NCBI GenBank assembly: GCA_006503475.1
Contig: RSEH01000066.1
Span: 62,001 to 126,000, forward strand
Length of the DNA: 64,000 bases
Origin: Stentor roeselii
Taxonomy: Eukaryota; Ciliophora; Heterotrichea; Heterotrichida; Stentoridae
Reading direction: 5' to 3'
The first letter of the stretch is position 1. Each line of letters begins with the position of its first letter. This document shows, piece after piece, positions 20,501-29,326 of this stretch. The position numbers were made by a program, and so were the translations under genes. The notes under the pieces are model-generated. The model searched no databases and was not told the origin of the DNA. It saw only the letters and a list, made by a program, of their open reading frames with translations.

Positions 20501-21874
20501 ATTTTTATATTGTCTATAATAAATATGTCAAAGAGACTTTTATAATGTCTACAATTATATTTACGATTTCTCTATAAAGTATTTTCATTTTCTAAATTTT
20601 TAAGAAAACTTAATAGATTTGCATTTTCTTTGGTTAGTTTAAGAAAATAGTTAATTTTGAAACATTTACTATGAATGATTTCTTGATTTTAAAATATCTG
20701 AGTATTGTTCGGACTGAATACTTAAATAGTAGGATAAGCTTAAAGATTATGATTTGCTATTGAGTATCTAGACTTTTTTTGAGATTGTTTAAACAAGTCA
20801 TTAGCCCAAGAAATAAATCAAAACTTGAAATCTTCCATCTTGACAATCAACTTAAACTCGAAAGAGGATATAAAATACATCTTGTATTTTTATAGTAATT
20901 TCGATCTTATCACTAACTAAAGACTGATAGATGTATAAGAATTCCTAAATTTAAGAATCATATCCTTTGGATTAGTTTATTTATTATATTGATTTGGAAA
21001 TTCTAATAATGATATCTTGAATATTTGATGAAATTGGAACTTTTATGATTGATATAGATTATTTGAAAACAGAATTGAGGAATTTTTATCTTGGATATCC
21101 TCATCTAACTTAAATTATAATTTTATGATCTTAAAGGTGTTGCTAGGGTATAGAGAGGTGAGGTAGGGATTTTAATTCTTGTAACCTAGTGGATTCAATT
21201 GTTATAAAATTATTGTAAAGTAAGTGTAAATTACTATAAAAGAGTAGCAGATGGTAGACACATCCACTCAAATCACACATTAAGATTTTTAGATCAAGTT
21301 ATTATTGATCTTATCCTAGCCTCTATGCTTATTGCTGTAAAATTGCTTCATTTAAAACATTCAATTGAGTCAGGCATTAGATTTATTTAATTTTTCAACA
21401 TTTAAATTATATCAAATACTTGTGAAAATCTTTCTCTACTCTAACCTTAAATCCTTTTATTCTTAGTTCTTGTGAATGATTATAAATTAAACTAATTTTT
21501 CGAAATATTGAAAGTTTTATTATATCCTTTCCTTTCTCATCTTTATATTTAATATTACACCTGATTCTTATGCTGAGTATGATTTTTTATATTCTTGGAG
21601 ATAACAGGATCAGTTCTCTTCAGACAAAAATATCTTATTCTTATGAAGCGATACCCAGTGAAGCACTTTTAAACTAATAATCATCTCACAATTCTCAATA
21701 CTCACAATCCAATAAATTTCAATCCACTTAAAAAACCTAAATTCCAATCCCTCTAAACCCTCTCCATTCTCCCAAACCAAACCATCCAATAATCCCACAT
21801 TCCATAAACAATATCCAATAAACCTAAAAACAAAAATCCTCTCCTCTCTAATCCCAAATCCAAAAATATATAAA
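20501..21874. other. long intergenic spacer
   Basis: About 1.37 kb, AT-rich, between the 5' ends of two divergent genes (channel and SPT4). No recognisable tRNA, snRNA or coding frame. 21661-21870 is C-rich and nearly G-free on the plus strand, the typical 5' flank of a plus-strand gene. A moderately GC-richer stretch lies near 21135-21300, where an unrecognised ncRNA could hide. Confidence 0.6.
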
Positions 21875-22186
21875 ATGGAAGCATCAGCCCCTTCCGGGTA
21901 CACAAGACTTCGAGCATGTTTGAAGTGCAAACTAATAAAAACCGAAGACCAATGGGTGAAGGAAGGTTGTCAAAACTGCGAAGACCTTGATTTTAAAGGA
22001 AATTCTGAAGACATGATAAGCTGCACCTCAGCGCGATTTGAAGGCATCATATCTTTGATCAATCCAAAACAAAGCTGGGTGGCCAGATGGAATCATCTCG
22101 AAGACCGAGTTCCAGGGTGTTACGCGGTTGACGTTCAAGGCAGCAGACCAGACGATTTCCAAGAAGAAGACGACGATAAAATATAA
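21875..22186 (+). CDS. SPT4: transcription elongation factor SPT4
   Basis: 103 residues, the usual length for SPT4. RLRACLKCKLIK and EGCQNCED form the four-cysteine zinc finger. SCTSARFEGIISLINPKQSWVARW and PGCYAVDVQGSRPDD are the conserved body. SPT4 pairs with SPT5 (the NusG-like subunit) to form DSIF, which keeps RNA polymerase II processive. The C-terminal tail is acidic. The start follows TATATAAA. Confidence 0.96.
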   Translation: MEASAPSGYTRLRACLKCKLIKTEDQWVKEGCQNCEDLDFKGNSEDMISCTSARFEGIISLINPKQSWVARWNHLEDRVPGCYAVDVQGSRPDDFQEEDDDKI

Positions 22187-22230
22187 ATGCTGAATGTGGA
22201 TTGAATAGATAATTCGGATAATCTGTATAA

Positions 22231-22458
22231 ATGAAGAATAAGGCGACAGAGGTGGATAGAGAAGTGAAGGATAAGGAAATCAATGAGTACTTTCGTAAAA
22301 AGATACATGTTTTCAAGACTGTTCTGGATCGCAGTGAAGCTAGTCATGTTATGACCAGCACTGGAGAACTCAATCGAAGTTTTAAACTTGCTTTGTCTAA
22401 AAAATTGGCATTGAATGAGGGGGAGTTCAAAAACACGAAGGTAAAATTGTATAAATAA
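22231..22458 (+). CDS. small hypothetical protein, 75 aa
   Basis: The start is in the favoured TATAAATG context, 44 bp after the SPT4 stop. The protein is charged and probably helical (EVDREVKDKEINEYFRKK) with no membrane segment or known motif. The good start context and the acidic/basic codon mix favour a real gene, but it is short. Confidence 0.6.
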   Translation: MKNKATEVDREVKDKEINEYFRKKIHVFKTVLDRSEASHVMTSTGELNRSFKLALSKKLALNEGEFKNTKVKLYK

Positions 22459-22789
22459 TTAACTTTATGGATTAAATCTAGAATCATAAACTATTAAATA
22501 CACATCTAATCTATATTTAATGACGTCAACAATATTTTCACCGACTGTGGAACAAGTGAAAGAAATCGAATTTTCAAGAATTAAAATCCTTTAAAAATCA
22601 CTGCAGAATGAATTCTTTTTTCTCAGCTTTGGAGACTTTAGTAGAACCTAGACATTGAAAATTATTCAAAATACTTTCAGGTCATTAGTTAAAAAAAAAT
22701 TTAAAGATTTGACACGTTTTTATAACATTCGGGAAAAAAGGGTTCTAGAAGTCCCTAAATTATTCGCCCTTCCATATTCCTAATAATTA
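22459..22789 (+). other. intergenic region upstream of the ADP/ATP carrier
   Basis: 331 bp with no confirmed gene. It includes a palindromic TGACGTCA at 22521-22528, the classic bZIP (CRE) half-site pair, about 260 bp upstream of the carrier start. An ATG overlapping it opens 24 codons only. Regulatory use is unproven. Confidence 0.5.
22521..22528. promoter_or_regulatory. possible CRE-like palindrome
   Basis: Perfect 8-bp palindrome TGACGTCA in the spacer before the carrier gene. It could bind a bZIP factor; a chance match in 64 kb is also plausible. Confidence 0.25.
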
Positions 22790-23719
22790 ATGGCTGCCTC
22801 TGATTCAAAACAGTCAAACTTCTTGGTAGACTTCATGTTGGGTGGTGTGTCTGCTGGTGTTTCTAAGACTATTGTCGCTCCTATCGAACGTGTCAAGCTT
22901 CTTCTTCAGCTGCAAGACGCTAAGAAAGGAATGGAAGATGCCTCAAAGAAATACAAGGGAATCGTTGACTGCTTCGTCAGAGTAAACAATGAGCAAGGAT
23001 TCGGAAGCTTTTGGAGAGGAAACCTGTCAAACGTTGTGAGGTACTTCCCAACCCAAGCCTTGAACTTTGCCTTCAAAGACAGCATCAAGCGTCAATTCCC
23101 AAGATACGATCCAAAGACTCACTTTTTCAAGAGTCTTGCAATGAACTGTGTTTCAGGAGGTCTTGCCGGTTCTCTCTCATTATTAGTAGTCTACCCATTA
23201 GACTTCATCCGAACTCGACTTGCAACTGACATCGGCAAAGGCGAGGCCGACCGAGAATTCAAAGGAATGGGCGACGTGATGCAGAAGATCCTTAAAAGTG
23301 ACGGAGTCATCGGAATGTACAGAGGATTCGGTATCAGTGTTGTCGGTATTTTCATTTACCGAGCCCTTTACTTCGGAATGTTCGACACTGGAAAAGACTC
23401 GCTTTTCAGTGATTTCAGAAACGCGAACATCTTCTTGACCTGGCTTTTCGCTCAAGCTGTGACTGTCTTCGCTGGTATCATGTCTTATCCTTTAGACACT
23501 GTCAGACGACGAATGATGATGCAAAGTGGCAGAAGTGACAAGATGTACACCAGCACTATTGACTGCTTTGGAAAGATCTTCAGAAATGAAGGAGGATTCA
23601 AACCTTTCTTCAAGGGAGCTGGCTCGAATGTTATCAGAGGAACTGGAGGAGCCTTGGTCTTAGTTTTCTATAACAAGATTCAAGCTTATTTGGGATTCGA
23701 ATCTTCGATCTCAGAATAA
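22790..23719 (+). CDS. AAC: mitochondrial ADP/ATP carrier
   Basis: 309 residues with three mitochondrial-carrier repeats, each with its signature: [19 protein letters not shown] and PLDTVRRRM. The diagnostic ADP/ATP carrier hexapeptide RRRMMM lies at ~238-243. [20 protein letters not shown] is also typical of this family. It exchanges cytosolic ADP for matrix ATP across the inner mitochondrial membrane. Length and motifs are normal, with no insertion that would hint at a hidden intron. The coiled-coil gene starts 35 bp downstream on the same strand. Confidence 0.98.
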   Translation: MAASDSKQSNFLVDFMLGGVSAGVSKTIVAPIERVKLLLQLQDAKKGMEDASKKYKGIVDCFVRVNNEQGFGSFWRGNLSNVVRYFPTQALNFAFKDSIKRQFPRYDPKTHFFKSLAMNCVSGGLAGSLSLLVVYPLDFIRTRLATDIGKGEADREFKGMGDVMQKILKSDGVIGMYRGFGISVVGIFIYRALYFGMFDTGKDSLFSDFRNANIFLTWLFAQAVTVFAGIMSYPLDTVRRRMMMQSGRSDKMYTSTIDCFGKIFRNEGGFKPFFKGAGSNVIRGTGGALVLVFYNKIQAYLGFESSISE

Positions 23720-23754
23720 CTAGGTTAATACAAGTAAGGAGTTGATTCTTATAA

Positions 23755-24918
23755 ATGGATAAAAGTTTAGAGGGCAAGGTCAAGGAAGATAGTCCGAATA
23801 GAATGGGGTCTGGGAATGTTGATAGGACTTTTTTAACTGATATGATGAAGCAGAATAAAGAAGTTAATTATTCTGAGAAAATTGAAGAATATCATGCGGT
23901 TTTACTTAAACAAGTTGATATGCTTGACACTCATATAGTAACAGTCCTACAAAAACACGAACAAGACTTTCTCAACGCTTTCAAATGCCAGATGTTCAGT
24001 CTATACGGCCAGTTAAAAGAACTCAAGAAAAAAAACGACGAAAACGAAATCCGTCTAAAGCGAGACGAGCAGCTGAACACTCTTCAAAAGTCCCTAGACT
24101 GGTTCCGAGAAGAGGCAATAAAACTCGGCGAAAGCACTCAATTCTACAAAAAAGAATCAGACAAGTGGAAAGCAAAAGCCGAGAGTCTTCAAGACGACCG
24201 GAACTTTTTAGAAAACCAGCTGAAAACCGCTAAAAGAAAACTAAAACTGCTTGAACTTGACAAGCACGAGGAAGAAGAAGATTCCTTAAAAAGTTCCATG
24301 GCGCCAAGTAACTCAACCTTGCCCAAATTCTCTCCAAGTTCAAAGACCGGGGAAGTGATCGACGAAATTTTCAACAAATATTTCAATCAAGGTACTTTTT
24401 TGCAAGAACTAGAAAAATTTTTCTATGACTTGGAAGTCAAGTTTAACGACTCTATTCGCCATTTGAAGACTTCTTTGGAAAATGAAAAGAAAAAAGTCAA
24501 ACAAATCACTGCTCAGCAGAGTTCGACTTTCTTTGTGAAGAGCGATTTGGAGAACTTGTTTTTGGAATGTGTTGAAGAGGTTAGAAAAGATATCAGCAGG
24601 AGGAAAGCGAAGAATTTAGTTGATCAGAAGTACCCGAAAAGGTCGAAAACTAGTCAACATGATGAAAGACTTGTTATGACTCCCTCGGATAAAAGGAAAA
24701 TTTTAGAGTTGTTGATTTCGAATGAACAGGTTTTGATTTTGCTTTATGAAAAATTGTTTCCTCATAGGGCAAGTCAGTATTCGAATTTACCTAGACCTGA
24801 TACTAAGGGGCAGGATGAAGCTTTGCCGAATTTGGAAGAGCTGCTTAAACAGGTTCCTGTTAAGCCGCATATTCCGAAAACTTGGAGCTTTCAAAATAGA
24901 GGACGGTCAGTTATATAA
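23755..24918 (+). CDS. coiled-coil protein, 387 aa
   Basis: The start is TATAAATGG. Residues ~40-170 form a coiled coil (KRDEQLNTLQKSLDWFREEA). A helical segment follows at ~195-260, then a basic region with a possible nuclear signal (PKRSKTSQHDERL). The last ~90 residues are more globular (SDKRKILELLISNEQVLILLYEKLF, then LPRPD and LPNLEELLKQVP). I do not recognise the family. The overall shape is like cytoskeletal or basal-body proteins. Confidence 0.83.
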   Translation: MDKSLEGKVKEDSPNRMGSGNVDRTFLTDMMKQNKEVNYSEKIEEYHAVLLKQVDMLDTHIVTVLQKHEQDFLNAFKCQMFSLYGQLKELKKKNDENEIRLKRDEQLNTLQKSLDWFREEAIKLGESTQFYKKESDKWKAKAESLQDDRNFLENQLKTAKRKLKLLELDKHEEEEDSLKSSMAPSNSTLPKFSPSSKTGEVIDEIFNKYFNQGTFLQELEKFFYDLEVKFNDSIRHLKTSLENEKKKVKQITAQQSSTFFVKSDLENLFLECVEEVRKDISRRKAKNLVDQKYPKRSKTSQHDERLVMTPSDKRKILELLISNEQVLILLYEKLFPHRASQYSNLPRPDTKGQDEALPNLEELLKQVPVKPHIPKTWSFQNRGRSVI

Positions 24919-25153
24919 TAATGAGTAAGATTAATGAGTTAAGGATTATGTAAAATAAATTTTGTAAGATTACTTCAGAAGAATAAGTGCTCCTTAATTA
25001 AGGTTTTTAAATCCTATTTCTGAGTAAGTAATCCCAAAAAATCTTCAAATCCTCCCTCTAAATTCAATCCTCTTCAAAATATCTGAAATCATTAAATATT
25101 CCAACTTCTAAATATCCTAATTCTAAAACTATCTGAATTCTGACTCCTCTCCA

Positions 25154-26557
25154 TTATTCATCCCTTCCTCTTTTCCCAGGTTCCACCTGACAATCCTCTT
25201 CACCATCGACCTCATTTTTTTCCTTAGTAGGTCGCGGTTTAGGTCCCCAATTAGGTTCATTAGCCGGGAACCTAAGCAAGCTTAAAATCCTTTTTTCCTC
25301 CTCATTCAAATCAAGTCCAAACTGAATTCTTTGATCATCATTCGCAATCTGCAAGACTTTAAAAGCAGGTGAATCTTTTTTAACACCCTTAAAAACTTCT
25401 CCATGATTTTCTTTCCACTTTCTAAAAATATCAAAAATTTCCTTAGCACAAGCTGAAGTTTTATAAATAAGAGGACTTGTATGAGCCTGTGACACATCTT
25501 TTTCAAGACTTTTAACAGCAGACCTGAAAGCTTTCTGTGAAATTGCAGGACATTTGAAGAACTTGCACAAGTTTCCAATGTTCCATCCAAGGATAGACTC
25601 ATTTTCATTAATGACTGAATTAAGAATTCCAGTGACTTTGTCCTTTGTCTTGAATTCTTTCTGCTCAGCAAGAGCAAGGACTTGCCTGACAAAGTCCTTA
25701 TCATGAAGTTTATCAGCATAAATCGGCCCTTGTATCAAGAAGTTGCCTCCACAGAAAGTGCAGTTTGATGGAGAAGTCCAGAAGTTGTTAGTCCACTTTT
25801 TCGAGTTGAGCCTTCCGAGACCCTGGACTTGGAAGTTCGGGCATTGGTTGCATTGAAGGACAAGTGATGACTTGGAAAGACTCAGCTTTGAAGTCGCTGC
25901 TGATGAGACCACTTTGACGAAGACTCGCACGTAGAAGTCTACTGCAAGGCTCATCACGGGAATTATCGCGAGTTGGTATTTGTTTGCTGTTGCACTCAAC
26001 TGGTATAATAGAATTCTTAATGCGAACTCGTGGCAGTATTTTGACTTGCTTGGAAGACTTTGGTATTTGTAAAAACAAGTGTCTGGGTTGTTACCGCATA
26101 GTGTTATCATGTCGGTACTGGTCACACAGATCAGCCCTCCGTCTTTTGCTGATAGAACTGCACCGTCTAGGAAAGAAGCACATGAACCGTATGGGTCTAA
26201 GTCGACTATGTCCCAGCTGGACCTGCTTGAATGAAGAGCGTCGATTGCATCTTTTTGCCAGACCTCACCAGTTACTTCGTTTAATCCAAAGTTATGTTTT
26301 ATTTGACTCACAGCATCAGGATCAATATCATTTGCTACTAATCTTGAGACAGGTTTTGAGAGTTCTTTGAAGTAACGAATAGACCGAAGACCTGTAGCAG
26401 CTAAAGGTTCAAATATTGAAACAGATGACGCTTCAATAGAATTGCAGTAATTTGAAGCCACTAACATAGTAAGGTCGCGGTTGAAGACTTGGGCAGGATT
26501 CATAAAGACTCCTCCCTTGAGAAGGATACGTGCCGAGCCTTCAAGATGATACGACAT
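25154..26557 (-). CDS. TRM1: tRNA (guanine26-N2)-dimethyltransferase TRM1
   Basis: 467 residues. The N-terminal class-I methyltransferase fold shows EGSARILL, NPAQVFNRDLTMLV, EPLAATGLRSIRYF (SAM-binding) and ANDIDPDAV. DLDPYGSCASFLDGAV supplies the catalytic Asp. LGRLNSKKW, CNQCPNF and CTFCGGNFLIQGPI form the zinc-binding part of the TRM1-specific C-terminal domain. The enzyme makes N2,N2-dimethyl-G26 in cytosolic and mitochondrial tRNAs. No obvious transit peptide is present. The C-terminus is a short charged tail. Start MSYHLEGS is close to the family's usual N-terminal motif. Confidence 0.96.
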   Translation of the reverse strand: MSYHLEGSARILLKGGVFMNPAQVFNRDLTMLVASNYCNSIEASSVSIFEPLAATGLRSIRYFKELSKPVSRLVANDIDPDAVSQIKHNFGLNEVTGEVWQKDAIDALHSSRSSWDIVDLDPYGSCASFLDGAVLSAKDGGLICVTSTDMITLCGNNPDTCFYKYQSLPSKSKYCHEFALRILLYQLSATANKYQLAIIPVMSLAVDFYVRVFVKVVSSAATSKLSLSKSSLVLQCNQCPNFQVQGLGRLNSKKWTNNFWTSPSNCTFCGGNFLIQGPIYADKLHDKDFVRQVLALAEQKEFKTKDKVTGILNSVINENESILGWNIGNLCKFFKCPAISQKAFRSAVKSLEKDVSQAHTSPLIYKTSACAKEIFDIFRKWKENHGEVFKGVKKDSPAFKVLQIANDDQRIQFGLDLNEEEKRILSLLRFPANEPNWGPKPRPTKEKNEVDGEEDCQVEPGKRGRDE

Positions 26558-26624
26558 TAATAAAACAGAAAAGGTTTAGCTGAAATATTTAATCAAATAT
26601 TATATTTTAGAGAAAGGAGAATGA

Positions 26625-27329
26625 TTAGTCTGGTATTCTTTGGATCTCTGTCCGACAGTAAGGACAAAAAGCACTCTGTAGAAGCCAGGGGTCGATGCAC
26701 CGTACATGAAACATATGAAAACACCCTGGAAGAACCTTAACAACTTCTCCAGGACTAATATCTTCCAAGCAAATACTACAGTCCATCAAAGAGTTAGCAA
26801 CAGTAGTACTAATATTCATAACCTGTCTATAACTCAATCCTCCTAAATTCCTGACCTGCGAATACTCCTCCCGACGTGAATAAAAAAGAATCTTATAAGA
26901 AGCCCACGCAGAAAACACTGATAAATGAACCAAAAAAACAAGACTCAACACAAGATATCCCTTCGACACAGGCATCTACCTGAACCTTACACAAGAAGAG
27001 CACTGACACAATATAATCCCCCCAAAAACAACAGAAACAGCACAAAACCCCAAAACACCCACTTGAGTCAATGGCAAAACAACCAAAAGGCAAATCCTAA
27101 ACCAAACCCCAAAGCCACTAAAGCAGGTAGAAGCCAAAAGTTCAACAAAATTCACATAAATCGAAGTTTCCGTCACAAATAAACAAGTATCAAGAGGATA
27201 AGGACATCCATTCCACCCTTTTCTCTGAGCAAAGTAACCGAAAAGTGTCTTTACATATACCAAAGTAATCAGAGCTATTTGCAGAACAATCAATCCTCTC
27301 ATAAATAATAAACTCAGCTTCACCATCAT
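26625..27329 (-). CDS. multi-pass membrane RING-H2 E3 ligase (two exons)
   Basis: Exon 1 (27329-26991, 113 codons) and exon 2 (26975-26625) join in phase 0 through a 15-nt intron to give about 229 residues. Three or four hydrophobic segments lie in exon 1 (GLIVLQIALITLVYV, ICLLVVLPLTQVGVLGF, VSVVFGGIILC) and another in exon 2 (VLSLVFLVHLSVFSAW). The C-terminus is a RING-H2 finger: CSICLEDI, CFHMFHVRCIDPWLLQ, CPYC. Such proteins are membrane-anchored ubiquitin ligases with the RING in the cytosol. Two adjacent ATGs (27329 and 27326) are possible starts; a further in-frame ATG at 27301 is also possible. Even the latter leaves this gene head-to-head with RPS28 at minimal distance. Confidence 0.88.
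26976..26990 (-). other. 15-nt spliceosomal intron (membrane RING gene)
   Basis: On the minus strand the sequence is GTAAGGTTCAGGTAG, with A at position 10, phase 0. Read-through ends at its own TAG; removal joins the membrane and RING frames. Confidence 0.92.
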
Positions 27330-27333
27330 ATAA

Positions 27334-27537
27334 ATGGAAGAACAAGGACCGATTTTAGCGACAGTGCAAAAACTTCTGGGTCGCACCGGGTCCAGAGGGG
27401 GAATCACTCAAGTGCGAGTCGTTTTACACGGCGATGAAAACGGGAGAACCCTTGTCAGGAACGTGAAAGGCCCTGTTCGAGAAGGCGACATGCTGGCTCT
27501 TCTTGAGTCCGAAAGAGAAGCCAGACGACTTAGATAG
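27334..27537 (+). CDS. RPS28: small-subunit ribosomal protein eS28
   Basis: 67 residues, the normal size. [15 protein letters not shown] and [19 protein letters not shown] plus the invariant C-terminus REARRLR identify eS28. It sits near the mRNA exit of the 40S subunit. The start is TATAAATGG. Its ATG is separated by just 4 bp from the divergent ATG of the RING gene, and its stop is 11 bp before the next same-strand ATG, so its promoter and terminator must overlap neighbouring coding sequence. Confidence 0.97.
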   Translation: MEEQGPILATVQKLLGRTGSRGGITQVRVVLHGDENGRTLVRNVKGPVREGDMLALLESEREARRLR

Positions 27538-27548
27538 TAATAATCTTA

Positions 27549-27905
27549 ATGTCGGGTTTTTACTTAAAAAAGGCTGAAAACCATTCGAAATTCGAGTTCT
27601 TGCCAGTCAAGATCCTTCCTTTGCACGCTTATTTCGACCCTATCAGTGGAAAATGGATTGACTTGGCAGATGAGGAGTCCGCCCAACAACTTCAAAATCT
27701 TACTAAAAAAAAAGAGTCACTAGAAGAAAACACGGAACATCTCAAAAACGCTCTGGCAAGGACTCTTTGTTACATCGACTCTACAAAGAGAGAAATCGTC
27801 ATGATTCTCAATGACCAGAAAACTCTTCTTCAGGCTCAAGGCTTTGAAGCCGCCAATCTTTCTGAAAAGTTGCAGAAAAGTTTAGAAGTAATAAGTGATT
27901 GTTAA
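27549..27905 (+). CDS. hypothetical coiled-coil protein, 118 aa
   Basis: The start ATG is 11 bp after the RPS28 stop. The N-terminus is globular (LPVKILPLHAYFDPISGKWIDL); residues ~45-110 are helical with heptad character (LQNLTKKKESLEENTEHL). I do not recognise the family. The small size and coil resemble prefoldin-like or kinetochore/cilia small subunits, with no specific support. The stop precedes the next ATG by only 4 bp. Confidence 0.7.
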   Translation: MSGFYLKKAENHSKFEFLPVKILPLHAYFDPISGKWIDLADEESAQQLQNLTKKKESLEENTEHLKNALARTLCYIDSTKREIVMILNDQKTLLQAQGFEAANLSEKLQKSLEVISDC

Positions 27906-27909
27906 TAAA

Positions 27910-28305
27910 ATGAACGACGACTTTCCTCGCCTAGCTGGAATTCTTACAAAAACCCTTTGTATTCAAAAAATTGAAATAAACCCTTACGAAGCTGATCATC
28001 TAAAAAGAGTCTTCCCAGAAAGTCTAGAGTTTTATGAGACGATGAAGCTTTGTCGAAGTGAAAACTCTCAAAAAGCATTAACTTGTATTTTGAAGTCTTT
28101 TCCGAAGACATCTTGCAAGAGTCAAATTGAGGAAATGTTCGCTTGTCACAACTACTTGAAAAAAAGAAGAATGCAGGGAGATGCAGGGACTGAAGGGTTT
28201 TGTTTCAAGCAAGACCGGAACTTCAGCAAGTGCATTGAAGACGTGACTTTTCCTTTGGTCCAGTTGAAGTCAGGCCTGCCGGTGAGGTCGCGTTTTTTGA
28301 CTTAA
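27910..28305 (+). CDS. twin-CX9C (CHCH-like) protein, probably mitochondrial
   Basis: 131 residues from the ATG at 27910; the frame is open upstream but only with non-ATG codons. Two CX9C motifs are visible: C-KSQIEEMFA-C at about residues 78-88 and C-FKQDRNFSK-C at ~107-117. Twin CX9C proteins are imported into the mitochondrial intermembrane space by the Mia40 disulfide relay; many serve respiratory-complex assembly. The 18-residue spacing between motifs is longer than in most. The exact family member is not identified. Confidence 0.72.
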   Translation: MNDDFPRLAGILTKTLCIQKIEINPYEADHLKRVFPESLEFYETMKLCRSENSQKALTCILKSFPKTSCKSQIEEMFACHNYLKKRRMQGDAGTEGFCFKQDRNFSKCIEDVTFPLVQLKSGLPVRSRFLT

Positions 28306-28330
28306 GTAAGGCTATGGACTACTAAATAAG

Positions 28331-28798
28331 TTACTTCTTCTTCGACACTCCTACTGTTTTGCCTTTTCTGCCTGTTGTCTTCGTCTTCTGGCCTCGGACT
28401 TTCACCCCCCACCAATGACGTAGACCTCTGTGAAGCATCATCTTCTTCATTCTTTCTAAGTCTTCACGAAGCTTCGCGTCTAAGTTGTTCGCTGCTAGAT
28501 GACTGCTCACACCTGTTGTTATGTCCACCTGTCTGTTCAGGAACCATTGGGGAATCTGGTGCTCAAGAGGGTTCTGGACTATTGTCACGATTTTGTTTAT
28601 TTCGTCTTCTGACAACTCACCGGCTCGCTTTGTCAAATCGACTCCTGCTCGTTTGAGGATCAGATTAGAAAACCTTCTGCCAATGCCCTTGATGCCGGTC
28701 AAGGCGAACATGACCTTTTGCTTTCCTTTAATATTGGTGTTCATAATACGAAGGATATGGTTGAAGTTCTTCTCTTCAGTCACTACTAACGAGGCCAT
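28331..28798 (-). CDS. RPS18: small-subunit ribosomal protein uS13
   Basis: 155 residues, the normal length for eukaryotic S18. [48 protein letters not shown] and [20 protein letters not shown] are diagnostic. It lies at the head of the 40S subunit and contacts the P-site tRNA and the 60S subunit. It converges with the CX9C gene (25 bp between stops) and diverges from the next gene over a gap of 35 bp. Confidence 0.98.
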   Translation of the reverse strand: MASLVVTEEKNFNHILRIMNTNIKGKQKVMFALTGIKGIGRRFSNLILKRAGVDLTKRAGELSEDEINKIVTIVQNPLEHQIPQWFLNRQVDITTGVSSHLAANNLDAKLREDLERMKKMMLHRGLRHWWGVKVRGQKTKTTGRKGKTVGVSKKK

Positions 28799-28833
28799 TT
28801 GTGGCTAATTATAAATGGCTGCTAAGTAAAAAT

Positions 28834-29313
28834 ATGAACCGAGAATCAAATCATTTCAGAGGCGAAAGTTTTGGCGCAGCAGATTCAATCGAAGAAAACA
28901 ACGACGAGTATTTAAAAAACCTAATAAATTACTACAAATCTTGTTTTGTCCTTGAAAAATCAGGCAAAAACACTGAAGAACTTGTAACACTCGTCCGAAG
29001 TATCGAAAGAGAAATCAACCTACTAAGTGACTGGAATTCAAGACTAGAAGAAACAACAGAAAAGCAAGACTTCGACATTCAAATGATTCAAGAAGACATC
29101 AAAAACACAGAAGAAGAACTTTTGGCGGTTGACAAGGAAAGAAAACAACTGGAAGAAAAAATCGAAGGACTTTACCGTCAAAAAGCTTTAAAAGACGCGA
29201 TTATTCAAAGACAAGACGGAATCCTTTACACGAGATCTGAAAGGATGTCAACTCCAAAGAAAGTCGTCTCGAAGACCAGCCGGAACCGATACGAGAGTCC
29301 CACCCTTGTTTAG
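28834..29313 (+). CDS. hypothetical coiled-coil protein, ~159 aa (start uncertain)
   Basis: The first in-frame ATG is at 28834. The frame is helical and rich in Glu/Lys with a coil at ~60-125 (TEELLAVDKERKQLEEKI) and a basic tail. A separate ATG at 28815, in the preferred TATAAATGG context, reads only MAAK before a stop. Splicing a 34-nt GT-AG segment (28825-28858) would join it in frame, but that is much longer than the 15-16 nt introns seen elsewhere. The 3' end is followed 13 bp later by the next gene's ATG. Confidence 0.68.
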   Translation: MNRESNHFRGESFGAADSIEENNDEYLKNLINYYKSCFVLEKSGKNTEELVTLVRSIEREINLLSDWNSRLEETTEKQDFDIQMIQEDIKNTEEELLAVDKERKQLEEKIEGLYRQKALKDAIIQRQDGILYTRSERMSTPKKVVSKTSRNRYESPTLV

Positions 29314-29326
29314 ATTATTAAAAGAA

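Noticed and set aside
21610-21930. 106-codon minus-strand frame over the SPT4 5' flank
   Set aside because: It begins with a non-ATG codon and covers a nearly G-free stretch, which has few stops on the opposite strand by composition alone. It overlaps the SPT4 start.
26925-27182. 85-codon plus-strand frame opposite the RING gene
   Set aside because: It is the antisense of a confirmed two-exon gene and codes for a low-complexity Asn/Lys/Pro protein.
27895-27909. CX9C frame starting at the upstream GTG
   Set aside because: Nuclear eukaryotic genes rarely start at GTG. The ATG at 27910 is in frame and gives a complete protein.
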